A stretch of 64,000 nt of DNA from Chroococcidiopsis thermalis PCC 7203 (GCF_000317125.1 NC_019695.1:124001-188000), one strand, 5' to 3'; counted from the stretch's first letter, positions 39,590 through 48,805 are shown. Program-made: numbers and translations. The notes: generated by a model not told the origin, from the letters alone.

Positions 39590-40672
39590 TTATTTCTGTT
39601 GTTTGAGTAAATCTGCAAGGGTAACACCTGTCTGCGACCCTTTGCCCTCAAAAATCGAGCCTACCTTACCTTCTTTAAAGCGTGCTTGTACTTCACCAAC
39701 TAAATCGTTTGGTAGCGGTACGTATCCGACTTCTGACACCAGTTCTTGATTTTCTGGTGCGAAGTGGAAATTAACAAATGCTTGGACTTCAGGACGGGTT
39801 GCCGCAGATTTTTTCACGTAAATGAATTCTGGGCGAGATAGCGGCTGATAAGTGCCGTTACCTATTGTTTCTGCGCTTGGCTGAATACAACCTTTGCCAT
39901 TGTCAATGCTCGCCAATGCCAACTTATCTTTATTATTCTCGTAGTAAGCGTAACCAAAGAAGCCAAGCCCACCAGGATCGGCGCTCACACCCTGTACTAA
40001 GGTATTGTCATCCTCAGATGCAGTGTAGTCTCCTCGGCTTTCACCTTCTTTGCCCACAACAGCGTTAGTAAAGAAATCGTAAGTACCAGAATCAGTTCCA
40101 GGACCATAAAGCCCTAGTTTTTGGTTAGGGAACTCAGGGCGAATTTGATTCCAAGTTGTGACTTTACCTTGAGCTGCTGGTTCCCACATTTTTTTGAGTT
40201 CAGCGATCGTCAAGCATTGGGCAAACTTGTTTTGCGGGTTTACTACGACCGATATACCATCGTAGGCTACTGGTAACTCAATATATTCAACGTTACCTTT
40301 TTTACACAGTTCTACTTCTTCTGCTTTAATCGGACGGGAAGCATTGGAAATATCTGTTTCGTTGTTGCAGAATTTCTTGAATCCGCCACCAGTACCAGAC
40401 TGAGCTACCGTGACTTGAACGCCAGGATTTGCTTTTTGAAATTCCTCTGCCATTGCTTCGGAAATGGGAAACACGGTGCTGGAGCCGTCTACCTTGACTG
40501 TCCCAGATAAATTAGAGCCAGTAGTAGTATTTGCTGCTGGACTTGCACCTTCTCCTTGAGGAGAGGCAGGTGCGTTACTTGCAGTCTGGTTACCACTGCC
40601 ACAAGCAGTTACTCCCAAGACTAAAACCACAGCCGAAGCAAGGGATGCTACACGAATATTGCGAGAAAGCAT
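39590..40672 (-). CDS. pstS: phosphate-binding lipoprotein PstS
   Basis: A 360-residue periplasmic binding protein with a lipoprotein signal ([14 protein letters not shown], modified Cys at residue 24), a short Ser/Pro/Gly linker, and the PstS motifs [42 protein letters not shown] and [10 protein letters not shown]. It binds phosphate and hands it to PstCAB. It heads the operon and has a Pho-box-like site upstream, so induction by phosphate starvation through the SphS-SphR system is likely. Confidence 0.96.
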   Translation of the reverse strand: MLSRNIRVASLASAVVLVLGVTACGSGNQTASNAPASPQGEGASPAANTTTGSNLSGTVKVDGSSTVFPISEAMAEEFQKANPGVQVTVAQSGTGGGFKKFCNNETDISNASRPIKAEEVELCKKGNVEYIELPVAYDGISVVVNPQNKFAQCLTIAELKKMWEPAAQGKVTTWNQIRPEFPNQKLGLYGPGTDSGTYDFFTNAVVGKEGESRGDYTASEDDNTLVQGVSADPGGLGFFGYAYYENNKDKLALASIDNGKGCIQPSAETIGNGTYQPLSRPEFIYVKKSAATRPEVQAFVNFHFAPENQELVSEVGYVPLPNDLVGEVQARFKEGKVGSIFEGKGSQTGVTLADLLKQQK

Positions 40673-41085
40673 ACTATTTGTTGTTTCTGGAATCTTTGCA
40701 CGGATACTCCTAGAGGAGTATAGAGCTTTTACTATAGATATGTTATTACTCGGCAGTTAAGTGAAGGTTAATGGTAACTATAAATATTCCTTTAGGTAGA
40801 TTATCACCTTTTGCTAGTGCTGAAATGCCAGGTTTGTATCCGAGTTTGTCACTTCCAGATTTGTATCAAATATTGCCATTATCATAGCATCGATCGCACC
40901 TTGAAACTGCGGAGCGCTGCAACACAAGGGAAAAGATAACTTAGATGACAGCTTAATAGAACTTTGAGTTCCACCAATCGCCTAGATGAACGTGATAATA
41001 TAGCCAGTGCAACGCCAGAAATTGCGATCGCGCTGCATTCAGACAAAAGCGTCAACTAAATCTCTATTATTGGCTTTTATCGCTA
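40673..41085. other. divergent intergenic region, pstS and bioY
   Basis: It holds the Pho box-like site; otherwise no gene, riboswitch or repeat array is seen. No biotin-related operator was recognised before bioY. Confidence 0.6.
40754..40772 (-). promoter_or_regulatory. Pho box-like site upstream of pstS
   Basis: Read on the minus strand, two 8-bp direct repeats, ATTAACCT and CTTAACTG, are separated by 3 bases, which is the known cyanobacterial SphR (PhoB) box pattern (PyTTAAPyPy-type repeats every 11 bp). A third, weaker unit may lie upstream. The site is 82-100 bases before the pstS start. Confidence 0.7.
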
Positions 41086-41673
41086 GTGGCTGTTCCTAAC
41101 CAATTTCTTTGGTCCTTGATTGGTTTGCTTCTTACTATTGGTGGCACTTTTGTAGAAGCATATATAACTAGTGCGCCGGTAAGTTGGCACGAGCGCGGGA
41201 TACAGACAATCTCTCTAGGTGTCACCTGTCAAATTGGTGCTGTCCTACTCGTAGGTTGTTTGGGTGGCAAAAGTGCGGCAGCATTATCCCAAATTGCTTA
41301 TTTATTGCTCGGCTTGGTTTGGTTGCCAATATTTGCTCAAGGTGGCGGTTTTGGCTACTGGCGAGAACTGAATTTTGGATACGTATTGGGTTTTATTCCT
41401 GGAGCTTGGTTTTGTGGCTTACTGGCGTTTCGGCAAGATGCAATGAAACTAGAGAGTCTTGCTGGTAGCTGTCTAGGTGGCTTGCTGATAATTCACCTCT
41501 GCGGTTTAGCATATTTGTTGCCTAGCCAAATTTTCCACTGGGCAAGCACGCAAGCTCAATCTATAATTCAACCTATACTTCAGTATTCTTGGTATCCTCT
41601 CCCAGGACAACTAGCTGTAGTTTGTGCTGTCTCTATTATCGCTTATGGCTGGAGACTGATAATGTTTTATTAG
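41086..41673 (+). CDS. bioY: biotin transporter BioY
   Basis: A 195-residue membrane protein with about six helices and the BioY-type sequence (LLLTIGGTFVEAYI, LSQIAYLLLGLVWLPIFAQGGG, YVLGFIPGAWFCGLLAF). It is the substrate-binding S-component for biotin uptake, alone or with an ECF module not present here. It starts with GTG. lspA follows. Confidence 0.9.
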   Translation: MAVPNQFLWSLIGLLLTIGGTFVEAYITSAPVSWHERGIQTISLGVTCQIGAVLLVGCLGGKSAAALSQIAYLLLGLVWLPIFAQGGGFGYWRELNFGYVLGFIPGAWFCGLLAFRQDAMKLESLAGSCLGGLLIIHLCGLAYLLPSQIFHWASTQAQSIIQPILQYSWYPLPGQLAVVCAVSIIAYGWRLIMFY

Positions 41674-41748
41674 TCATTTGTTATTCGTCATTTGTCATTT
41701 GCCGTGACTGATAACTAATGATCGATGACCAATGACCAATGACCAAAT
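41674..41748. repeat. STRR cluster between bioY and lspA
   Basis: CATTTGT-type heptamers (about 41675-41702) are followed by CCAATGA heptamers up to the lspA start. Confidence 0.75.
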
Positions 41749-41749
41749 T

Positions 41750-42217
41750 ATGAAAAATCGCCGTTTCTGGATGGCAGCGATCGCCAGTTTTATCTTAGAC
41801 CAGTTAACTAAGTTCTGGGTGGTACAAAGTTTTGACTTGGGCGAAACTTACCCAATTTGGTCTAATGTGTTTCATTTCACCTATGTGACAAACACTGGTG
41901 CTGCCTTCAGTTTGTTTGCTGGTGAAGTGGGTTGGTTGCGTTGGCTATCGTTGATAGTGAGTGTGCTGCTAATAGTATGGGCTTATTTTGGTCCACCAAT
42001 GAAACCTCTGGAACAATGGGGCTATGGTTTCATTTTGGGAGGAGCGTTAGGCAACGGGATCGATCGCTTTTTTGCGGGTTATGTGGTAGATTTCTTAGAT
42101 TTTCGGCTAATTGGATTTCCTGTTTTTAACCTGGCAGATGTGTCGATCAATTTGGGTATTGTCTGCATCCTAATTGCAAGTTTGCCGAAAGTCTCTACTC
42201 TTAAGAGATTGCGATAA
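41750..42217 (+). CDS. lspA: lipoprotein signal peptidase (signal peptidase II)
   Basis: A 155-residue protein with four membrane helices and the family motifs: FILDQLTKFWV, TNTGAAFSLFAGE, GGALGNGIDRFFAGYVVDFLDF and FNLADVSINLG. The two catalytic Asp residues lie in GNGIDR and NLADVS. It cleaves signal peptides of lipid-modified prolipoproteins such as PstS. The ATG at 41750 is preferred; an in-frame ATG 18 bases upstream lies in heptamer DNA. Confidence 0.95.
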   Translation: MKNRRFWMAAIASFILDQLTKFWVVQSFDLGETYPIWSNVFHFTYVTNTGAAFSLFAGEVGWLRWLSLIVSVLLIVWAYFGPPMKPLEQWGYGFILGGALGNGIDRFFAGYVVDFLDFRLIGFPVFNLADVSINLGIVCILIASLPKVSTLKRLR

Positions 42218-42224
42218 ACAAAAA

Positions 42225-42256
42225 ATGTAGAGACATTACATGTAACGTCTCTACAT
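42225..42256. terminator. palindrome between lspA and a convergent gene
   Basis: The 16-bp arms ATGTAGAGACATTACA and TGTAACGTCTCTACAT pair with one mismatch. Similar GTAGAGACG palindromes lie at 47871-47902 and 57918-57943, each between convergent genes, so a bidirectional terminator role is likely. Confidence 0.65.
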
Positions 42257-42311
42257 ACTAAATATCAAAGCATTAAGATTGCTAACAAATGCCTGCTTTT
42301 ACCAACTCAAA

Positions 42312-42848
42312 CTAGGGAGTTGTAGGAGCTGGCTCAGTTCCAGGTGTAGTAGGTGAAGAACCATCGGGAGCTGGGGCAGTACCAGGATCGGTGGGCATAG
42401 TGCCATCGGGAGCTGGGGCAGTACCAGGATCGGTGGGCATAGTGCCATCGGGAGCTGGGGCAGTCTCGGGAGTGGTAGGCATGGTGCCATCGGGAGCTGG
42501 GGCAGTACCAGGATCGGTAGGCATAGTGCCGTCGGGAGCTGGGGCAGTCTCGGGAGTAGTGCCGTCGGGAGCTGGGGCAGTCTCGGGAGTAGTAGCGTCG
42601 GGAGCTGGCGCAGCCTCGGGAGTAGTAGCGTCGGGAGCTGCTTCAGTACCAGTAGGCGCACCACCAGTTAAAGGCTGACCACCAGGACAACGAGAATTCA
42701 ACGGAAACTTTTCGCAGAGGATTTTCTTCCCTTCTTCCGAAAGCTTAATCTCTGGGGGTTCTTTAGCGGCTTCTTGAGCAAATGCGGCGTGGCTCGATAG
42801 AGTTAGTGCAAATGCCGCACCTAATAGTGATAAAAACTTGATCTTCAT
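42312..42848 (-). CDS. exported Pro/Thr/Asp-rich repeat protein
   Basis: A 178-residue protein with a signal peptide (MKIKFLSLLGAAFALTLSSH, cleavage near AFA-QE). A short charged part with two Cys follows (EGKKILCEKFPLNSRCPGG), then about 110 residues of repeats of type APAPDGTMPTDPGT and APAPDATTPE. The repeat part should be extended and flexible. It is probably a periplasmic, cell-wall or outer-membrane linked protein of unknown function. The ATG at 42848 is chosen because GAGGTG lies 8 bases upstream. Confidence 0.7.
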   Translation of the reverse strand: MKIKFLSLLGAAFALTLSSHAAFAQEAAKEPPEIKLSEEGKKILCEKFPLNSRCPGGQPLTGGAPTGTEAAPDATTPEAAPAPDATTPETAPAPDGTTPETAPAPDGTMPTDPGTAPAPDGTMPTTPETAPAPDGTMPTDPGTAPAPDGTMPTDPGTAPAPDGSSPTTPGTEPAPTTP

Positions 42849-43306
42849 CCCACTCACACCTCAGATTAAATATTTCTGATTAAGTCAAAAACAAATTTCG
42901 TTAAATGCTACCATATTTTCTATGAAAAGTCAAGATATATAATAAATTTTCAAAGGAAACCGACTCAATCAAAACTTGTTTGCCAAGCAGATATACATAT
43001 TTAGAAGCACTATAAATGCGTTAGAGTAAGTCTGCGTAGAAAGTCAGAGATTTTTTACCTGCTAAGTAGAATGGTAGCAGAAGCGATCGCGATCGTAATC
43101 CGTAGCAGTCGTTGTGTTATTGAGAAAGATCGAAGACAGCAAGTAACGAGCAGTCACTAGCGATCGCCGCTCGCAATTGAACTACCAGCTACAATTCACC
43201 AGAGACTTGCTCGCGCTCGACGATCGATGACAATCGCTAGATTTGGCATAATAGATAGAATTTCTGCCAACGCTAAAAAAATTAATTCCTGCTGCCTGAG
43301 TAGAAC
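42849..43306. other. divergent intergenic region before the FHA-PBP gene
   Basis: AT-rich sequence with GCGATCGC sites. No gene or array is recognised. Confidence 0.5.
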
Positions 43307-45592
43307 ATGACCCCTCCCCAGCCACCGCGAAAACCGCAAACATTGCTCAGTCGAGCAACTCAGGTAGTCAAAACGCTTCAAGCTAAAGTGCAGATTCCAG
43401 GGCTTGCCCTAAAGCCAAACGCCAGAGTTGCCGAATTGTGGATACAGGATGCGGGGACAGACAAAGCAGAGACTTATCCTCTACTAGGCGATCGCTATTT
43501 GATCGGACGCAGTGCTAAATCTTGCGATATTGTCGTTCGCAACCCTGTTGTCAGCCAGATTCATCTGTCCTTAGCTAGAGATACTAGCAAGAGGCGATCG
43601 CCCTTCGTCCTGCGAGATGAAAATTCTACGAATGGCATTTACTGGGGTAAGCGCCGCGTTGCCGCGATCGAACTTCATCACGGTGACGTTTTCACTCTCG
43701 GTCCTCCAGAACTTGCCGCTGCCGTGCGGATGAAATTTCATAATCCTCCACCTCAGTACGTCCGCACGCTGCAATGGGTGGCAGGTGGGATTGGTGGCGT
43801 GACAGCATTGCTGGCGCTCATTGTAGGGTACGAGTGGACGAAGTTTTCTGTCACTCCTTTACCTGCTGCAACTGGGGGTCCAACGATCGTTTTTGCCCGC
43901 GATGGAGAAACGATGCTGCGTCAACCTCGCAGTACGGCACATACAGATTTGAAAAGCTTGCAGGACTTTTCGACTTATCTGCCCAAAGCGATCATCGCTT
44001 CAGAAGACAGCCGCTATTACTGGCATTTTGGCGTTGACCCTATTGGAATTTTACGCGCTACGGTCGTCAACGTCGGTAGTCGAGAATTCGAGCAAGGGGC
44101 AAGTACTGTCACCCAACAGGTATCGCGGAGTATATTTCGCAGTTACGTAGGTGCAGAGGACTCGTTAGGACGGAAGTTGCGCGAGGCAGTGGTGGCACTG
44201 AAGCTGGAAACGTTTTATAGCAAAGATTTTATTCTACTCATGTATCTCAACCGCGTCTTTCTGGGAGCGGATACATACGGCTTTGAAGATGCAGCGCGAT
44301 TCTATTTCGATAAATCAGCCAAGGAACTCAATCTTTCGGAAGCTGCGACTTTAGTGGGAATTTTACCCTCTCCCAACGGATTTAATTTTTGCGGTGACGT
44401 GCGCAGCAACCAAAAAGCAATTGAATACCGCAACCGCGTTATTAGTCGGATGTTGGCGCAAGGAATGGTGACGACAGAAGAAGCAAATCGGGCGCGGCGA
44501 TCGCAAATTGAAGTGAGTTCTCGCGTCTGTGAAGCCCAAGCCAATACAATTGCGCCATACTTTTACAATGCCATCTTTCAAGAACTGCAAGCAATTTTGG
44601 GCAAAGAGTTAGCAGCAGAAGGCAATTATATCGTCGAAACCCAGCTCGATCCAGATATGCAAGCCAAAGCAGAAGAAGCTTTACGCAACTCGGTACGGCA
44701 AGCTGGAGCAAATATCGGCTATTCCCAAGGGGCAGTGGTCACCCTCGATGCTAGTACTGGTGCGGTGCTAGCGATGGTAGGAGGCACTGATTACAAAACC
44801 AGTCAGTTCAACCGAGTGACTCAAGCTCAGCGCCAACCCGGTTCGGCTTTTAAACTGTTTACCTATGCTGCGGCGATCGAAAAAGGGATTTCCCCAGAAA
44901 AATCTTATTCTTGTGCGCCTGTATCTTGGCAAGGACAGCGATTTCGCGGCTGCGTTCGCGGTAGTGACGAGCTAGATGTAGCGACGGGGTTAGCCCTATC
45001 GGAAAACCCGATTGCCCTGCGAGTTGCTCAAGATGTCGGACTAGATAGCATCATGCGCATGGCGCAAAGATTGGGAATTCAGTCACCCTTGCAACCAGTC
45101 CCAGGCTTAGTCTTAGGGCAAAGCGAAACTAATTTGCTAGAAATGACTGGAGCATATGGGGCGATCGCGAATGATGGCGTGTGGAACCGTCCCCATCTGA
45201 TTATGAGGATATTAGATAGTAGCGACTGTGGCGATCGCCAAGACTTGAAAACCTGTCGCGAGATTTATGCTTACAATCGCACCCAAACCACAAATCGGCG
45301 GATACTTAGCCCAGGAGTAGCCCAGACGGTAACTTCCATGCTACGCGGAGTCGTAGAACGCGGCACTGGTACGGCAGCAAATATCGGAATAGGAGAGGAG
45401 GCTGGGAAAACAGGTACGAGTGGTTTAGCAGCCAGAAATCAAAACTTTGACCTTTGGTTTATTGGGTTTCTGACCAGAGAAAAACTCGTTACGGGGGTAT
45501 GGCTGGGTAACGATAATAATGCGCCTGTGTCTGGTTATGGCGTGCAGGCGGCGCGTTTGTGGGGCAGTTATATGCGAGAAGTGGTGCAGTAA
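43307..45592 (+). CDS. class A penicillin-binding protein (PBP1A type) with N-terminal FHA domain
   Basis: A 761-residue protein. An FHA domain lies in the cytoplasmic N-terminus (about 62-140: LIGRS, SQIHLSLA, ENSTNG). One membrane helix follows (about 157-176). The GT51 transglycosylase domain has catalytic E233 in ASEDSRYYWHFGVDP and QGASTVTQQVSR. The transpeptidase has the SxxK serine S513 (PGSAFKLF), an SEN motif and K701-TGTS. It polymerises and cross-links peptidoglycan outside the plasma membrane. The FHA domain binds phosphothreonine in known cases, so Ser/Thr kinase control is an inference. Confidence 0.93.
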   Translation: MTPPQPPRKPQTLLSRATQVVKTLQAKVQIPGLALKPNARVAELWIQDAGTDKAETYPLLGDRYLIGRSAKSCDIVVRNPVVSQIHLSLARDTSKRRSPFVLRDENSTNGIYWGKRRVAAIELHHGDVFTLGPPELAAAVRMKFHNPPPQYVRTLQWVAGGIGGVTALLALIVGYEWTKFSVTPLPAATGGPTIVFARDGETMLRQPRSTAHTDLKSLQDFSTYLPKAIIASEDSRYYWHFGVDPIGILRATVVNVGSREFEQGASTVTQQVSRSIFRSYVGAEDSLGRKLREAVVALKLETFYSKDFILLMYLNRVFLGADTYGFEDAARFYFDKSAKELNLSEAATLVGILPSPNGFNFCGDVRSNQKAIEYRNRVISRMLAQGMVTTEEANRARRSQIEVSSRVCEAQANTIAPYFYNAIFQELQAILGKELAAEGNYIVETQLDPDMQAKAEEALRNSVRQAGANIGYSQGAVVTLDASTGAVLAMVGGTDYKTSQFNRVTQAQRQPGSAFKLFTYAAAIEKGISPEKSYSCAPVSWQGQRFRGCVRGSDELDVATGLALSENPIALRVAQDVGLDSIMRMAQRLGIQSPLQPVPGLVLGQSETNLLEMTGAYGAIANDGVWNRPHLIMRILDSSDCGDRQDLKTCREIYAYNRTQTTNRRILSPGVAQTVTSMLRGVVERGTGTAANIGIGEEAGKTGTSGLAARNQNFDLWFIGFLTREKLVTGVWLGNDNNAPVSGYGVQAARLWGSYMREVVQ

Positions 45593-45630
45593 TAACGTTC
45601 TTGAGGGCGCACATCTGGGGCGGACAGCAA

Positions 45631-45656
45631 TAGAGGCGCACGGCTGTGCGCTCCTA
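45631..45656. repeat. small inverted repeat after the FHA-PBP gene
   Basis: GAGGCGCACGGCTGTGCGCT forms a 7-8-bp stem with a 4-base loop. No T-run is present; it may be a REP-like element or a weak terminator. Confidence 0.45.
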
Positions 45657-45764
45657 CAAATATAATTCTCGGTCAAAAATCTAACTTTCAGCTCTCATGA
45701 AGTATCTAAATAACTGAGAGAATTGTGCTGTAGAACACCAAAAAGGCTGATTAGCCCGATAAGT

Positions 45765-46655
45765 ATGAATCGTCGGCTAAAACTAGAGCGATCGCTTGCT
45801 AAGTCGCTACAAGAATACCTCAGAGGCATTACTGGAGGACTGTTGTTTAGTTTGCCCCTGTTGTACACGATGGAAGTTTGGTGGGCTGGCTTTATCGTCC
45901 ATCCCGTACGCTTGTTAATTTACGTGCTGGCTACTTTTACGCTGCTCTTGGCATACAACCGCTATGCAGGTTTGCGCAGATCTGCTGGTGCGTTAGAAGT
46001 CGCGATCGATTCCGTGGAGGAAATGGGTATAGGATTGGTTGTTGCTGCCGTCATGCTGTGGCTGTTAGGACAAATTAATACCGATATGAATCTGACAGAG
46101 ATTGGTGGGAAAATCGTTGTAGAAGCTATGACTGTTGCTATTGGTGTATCTATCGGTACAGCCCAATTAGGAGGAGGAGGCAAGCAAGAAAGCGATACGG
46201 GAATGAAAGGAGAAGATTCCCAACCTAGTTCTAGTCCCGTACCCTTTTTGGCAGATGGTGAAGGCGACTTTGGCGGACAAATTGCGATCGCCTTATGTGG
46301 AGCAGTATTATTTGCTGCCAATCTCGCTCCTACAGAAGAAATTATTGTTATTGCAATTGAGGTTTCTACAGCACGACTGCTAGGACTTGCCTTACTCTCA
46401 ATCTTATTTGCCGTGCTAATTCTATTTTATAGTGACTTTACTGGTTCCCAGCGCTTCAGCCAGATCAGGGGAATTAAAAATATTTTATTTGGTGCGGTTA
46501 TCACTTACGCGATCGCTCTATTTGCAGCTGCGGCTATCCTCTGGTTTTTCGGACGCTTTGACGATACGACTCTCTTCATTTGTCTAGCTCAAACCGTTGT
46601 TTTAGGAGTCGCTTCTACTTTGGGGGCTTCTGCTGGGAGGCTATTATTGCAATGA
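45765..46655 (+). CDS. TIGR02587-like integral membrane protein
   Basis: A 296-residue membrane protein with about seven or eight hydrophobic segments: EYLRGITGGLLFSLPLLYTM at the start, then VVAAVMLWLLGQIN, GGKIVVEAMTVAIGVSIG and others. A hydrophilic Gly/Ser loop lies at about 137-165. It resembles the TIGR02587 family of unknown function, which usually occurs next to a TIGR02588 gene, as it does here. The start is uncertain; an in-frame ATG 14 codons upstream exists. Confidence 0.8.
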   Translation: MNRRLKLERSLAKSLQEYLRGITGGLLFSLPLLYTMEVWWAGFIVHPVRLLIYVLATFTLLLAYNRYAGLRRSAGALEVAIDSVEEMGIGLVVAAVMLWLLGQINTDMNLTEIGGKIVVEAMTVAIGVSIGTAQLGGGGKQESDTGMKGEDSQPSSSPVPFLADGEGDFGGQIAIALCGAVLFAANLAPTEEIIVIAIEVSTARLLGLALLSILFAVLILFYSDFTGSQRFSQIRGIKNILFGAVITYAIALFAAAAILWFFGRFDDTTLFICLAQTVVLGVASTLGASAGRLLLQ

Positions 46656-47038
46656 AAAAACTAGAAAAAAATTGGTTAGAGTGGATTGTTTTTGGTATTA
46701 GTCTCATTCTCGTATTATTTACGCTGGGTTACATAGTTTATGACGGTGCAACTCTAGGTGAAACTCCACCAAATATCGAACTACAACTCGGTCAACCTCA
46801 ACCGCAAAGCGATCGCTTTATCGTTCCCGTCACTGCTACAAATCGCGGCGATGAAACAGCAGAAACCGTACAAATTGAAGTGACGCTCAACAGTGATGGT
46901 AGAGAAGAAGAAACTGCCGAATTTGAAATTGCTTTCCTTCCTCGCCATTCAACTCGTCGAGGCTGGGTAACATTTCAAACCGATCCTCGCACCGTAGAAC
47001 AAATTGAAGCACGGGTACTGGGATTTGAAAAACCATAA
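46652..47038 (+). CDS. TIGR02588-like membrane-anchored protein
   Basis: A 128-residue protein with one N-terminal membrane helix (EWIVFGISLILVLFTLGYI) and an extracytoplasmic beta-rich domain (FIVPVTATNRGDETAETVQI, RGWVTFQTDP). It reads as the usual partner of TIGR02587. Its ATG overlaps the stop of that gene (ATGA), a strong sign of translational coupling and complex formation. Function is unknown. Confidence 0.82.
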   Translation: MKKLEKNWLEWIVFGISLILVLFTLGYIVYDGATLGETPPNIELQLGQPQPQSDRFIVPVTATNRGDETAETVQIEVTLNSDGREEETAEFEIAFLPRHSTRRGWVTFQTDPRTVEQIEARVLGFEKP

Positions 47039-47116
47039 GTAAAAGTCAAAAGTCAAAAGTTAAAAGTCAAAAGTTACGGATAACCGATAACTGATAACTG
47101 ATAATTGATAACTGAC
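47036..47116. repeat. heptamer STRR cluster (AAAGTCA and TAACTGA)
   Basis: Runs of AAAGTCAAAAGTCAAAAGT and ATAACTGATAACTGATAAT fill the spacer. Confidence 0.8.
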
Positions 47117-47192
47117 TTTGGAACCTTATGATTCTTCCGCAAGTCTTGTGATTTAACAGGTTTAGCAATATATAGCGGAGAGGAATAAGTAT

Positions 47193-47861
47193 ATGCTTAC
47201 TTTTAAACCCTGGCAGACAGGGACAGCTTTTCTTATGGCTTTAACTATTGGTACTAGTGCTACCCTACCAATGGTAATGACAGCTCCAGCAACGGCTCAG
47301 GTGTTTCCATCGTCGCCTGGAAGTAGTAGGATTAGCGATCGCACGACTATTCGGGCTGGGGCAAGAATTCCCGTGCGCTATGATGAAGCCGAAAAGATCG
47401 TTATCAGTCCGAAAGAGAGGATGCGCTTAACTCTTACGGTAGCTGCCAACATTACTAACCGCAACGGCACAGTATTAGTTCCTGCCGGAAGTCTAATTGA
47501 AGGCGAACTCGTTCCTGCTGATGGTGGTTCTCAATTTATTGCCAGAAATCTAATTATTGATGATGGCAGACGGCAATCAATTGATGCTTCCTCTGATGTG
47601 ATTGAAACTACCCAGTTGCGTAGGGGAGTAAGTACGGGATCGATTCTCAAAGGTGCAGTCGTGGGAGCTGCCGCTGGCGCAGCTTTAGGTGGACTGACAG
47701 GCAATCGCCGTATTTCTACCGGAGAGGTATTAATCGGTACGGGAGTCGGTGCTGCGGGTGGAGCAGTGCTAGGGCGTAAAAAAGCTGATGTAGTTGTCAT
47801 TAACCCTGACACCGACTTAGATCTGATTTTGGATTCTAGTTTGACGGTCGATCGCTATTAA
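47193..47861 (+). CDS. exported protein with C-terminal glycine-zipper segment, function unknown
   Basis: A 222-residue protein with a signal peptide (LMALTIGTSATLPMVMTAPATAQ) and a beta-rich middle part (RAGARIPVRYDEAEKIVISP, TVLVPAGSLIEGELVPADGG) resembling the folds that hold IPAGT-like motifs in VirB10/TrbI proteins. A glycine-zipper segment follows (ILKGAVVGAAAGAALGGLTG, GTGVGAAGGAVLGRKKAD). It is probably envelope-associated and able to insert in or line a membrane. A GAGAGGA box precedes the ATG. Not recognised beyond this. Confidence 0.7.
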   Translation: MLTFKPWQTGTAFLMALTIGTSATLPMVMTAPATAQVFPSSPGSSRISDRTTIRAGARIPVRYDEAEKIVISPKERMRLTLTVAANITNRNGTVLVPAGSLIEGELVPADGGSQFIARNLIIDDGRRQSIDASSDVIETTQLRRGVSTGSILKGAVVGAAAGAALGGLTGNRRISTGEVLIGTGVGAAGGAVLGRKKADVVVINPDTDLDLILDSSLTVDRY

Positions 47862-47870
47862 ACAGAAGAA

Positions 47871-47902
47871 TTGTAGAGACGTTTCACGAAACGTCTCTAC
47901 AA
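47871..47902. terminator. perfect palindrome between convergent genes
   Basis: Perfect 14-bp arms TTGTAGAGACGTTT and AAACGTCTCTACAA with loop CACG. It lies between two convergent stops that are 47 bases apart, so it probably ends transcription in both directions. Confidence 0.8.
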
Positions 47903-47908
47903 CAGCAA

Positions 47909-48805
47909 TTACTGCGGAGAAATCTGAATCGGAGAAGTTTCTTGCTGCTGTTGCTCTTGGCGTTCCTCAATTGTGGCTTGAATTTTAGGATTAGCTAACA
48001 GTTTTTTCGTATCAGCTAACAAGCGATCGCCCCACAAATTCTGTCTGAGAAATTCTAAGTCACCATAACGACTGTCAATTTTGAGGGCTGCTGTTCCTAA
48101 TTGCAATCCTCTTGTTTGTTCGCCTTGACTATATAAAGCAACTGCCATTGCCAGTTGGGGTTCTGCCGCTTGCTTGTCAACAGCTAAAGCTGCTTGCCAT
48201 TGCTCCATTGCCTCGTCTATATTGCCTTGTTCGTATTGAATTAGTCCAATATTATTGATGGCGGGCCAAAACTTTTTATCTAAGGCGATCGCTTTGTCAT
48301 ATTGAGCGATCGCATCTGGTAATTGCCCGACTTTGTAATAAGAATTACCTAAATCAAATAATGCTTCTTTATCGTTTGGTTTGAGTTTCAAACCAGCTTG
48401 CAAACTATCGATCGCTGCTTTGTAATTGCCTTTTTGAAAGTGTGCCGAACCCATTGCAAACAACACGGAAGGGTTTTGGGGGGCTAACGCCTGCGCTTTA
48501 TTCAGGGCTGCGATCGACTCGTTATATTTGTTTGTCTGTAAGTACAAACCCCCTAAGAGAAACCAAGCCATATAGTTTTTAGGAGCTAACTGAGTCGCTA
48601 GTCGCGCCCTCGGTACAGCCATTTCAAACTGTTGAAACTGCGCTAACTGAGCAGCCTCCTGCGCCAAACTCAATCCCTGTCGCTCCAACTGAGCTGAATC
48701 GAGTTGTAGCGTATGTGGAACGAGTGCCTGCCCCAGTGCAGGGGGAGCTACACTCCCTAAACCCAAAATCACCAGTAAAGACAGCCAGGATTTACGACTT
48801 GGCAC
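47909..48805 (-). CDS. exported TPR protein
   Basis: A 298-residue protein with a signal peptide (LSLLVILGLGSVAPPALGQA) and five to six TPR units from about 45 to 245, for example NYMAWFLLGGLYLQTNKYNE, PSVLFAMGSAHFQKGNYKAA and KEALFDLGNSYYKVGQLPDA. The tail is Gln/Glu rich. It is a likely periplasmic scaffold; no partner is evident. Confidence 0.85.
   Translation of the reverse strand: MPSRKSWLSLLVILGLGSVAPPALGQALVPHTLQLDSAQLERQGLSLAQEAAQLAQFQQFEMAVPRARLATQLAPKNYMAWFLLGGLYLQTNKYNESIAALNKAQALAPQNPSVLFAMGSAHFQKGNYKAAIDSLQAGLKLKPNDKEALFDLGNSYYKVGQLPDAIAQYDKAIALDKKFWPAINNIGLIQYEQGNIDEAMEQWQAALAVDKQAAEPQLAMAVALYSQGEQTRGLQLGTAALKIDSRYGDLEFLRQNLWGDRLLADTKKLLANPKIQATIEERQEQQQQETSPIQISPQ

Noticed and set aside
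42391-42678. Plus-strand frame of Gly/Val/Ser repeats
   Set aside because: Antisense to the repeat part of the exported Pro/Thr-rich protein, which has a signal peptide and ribosome binding site.
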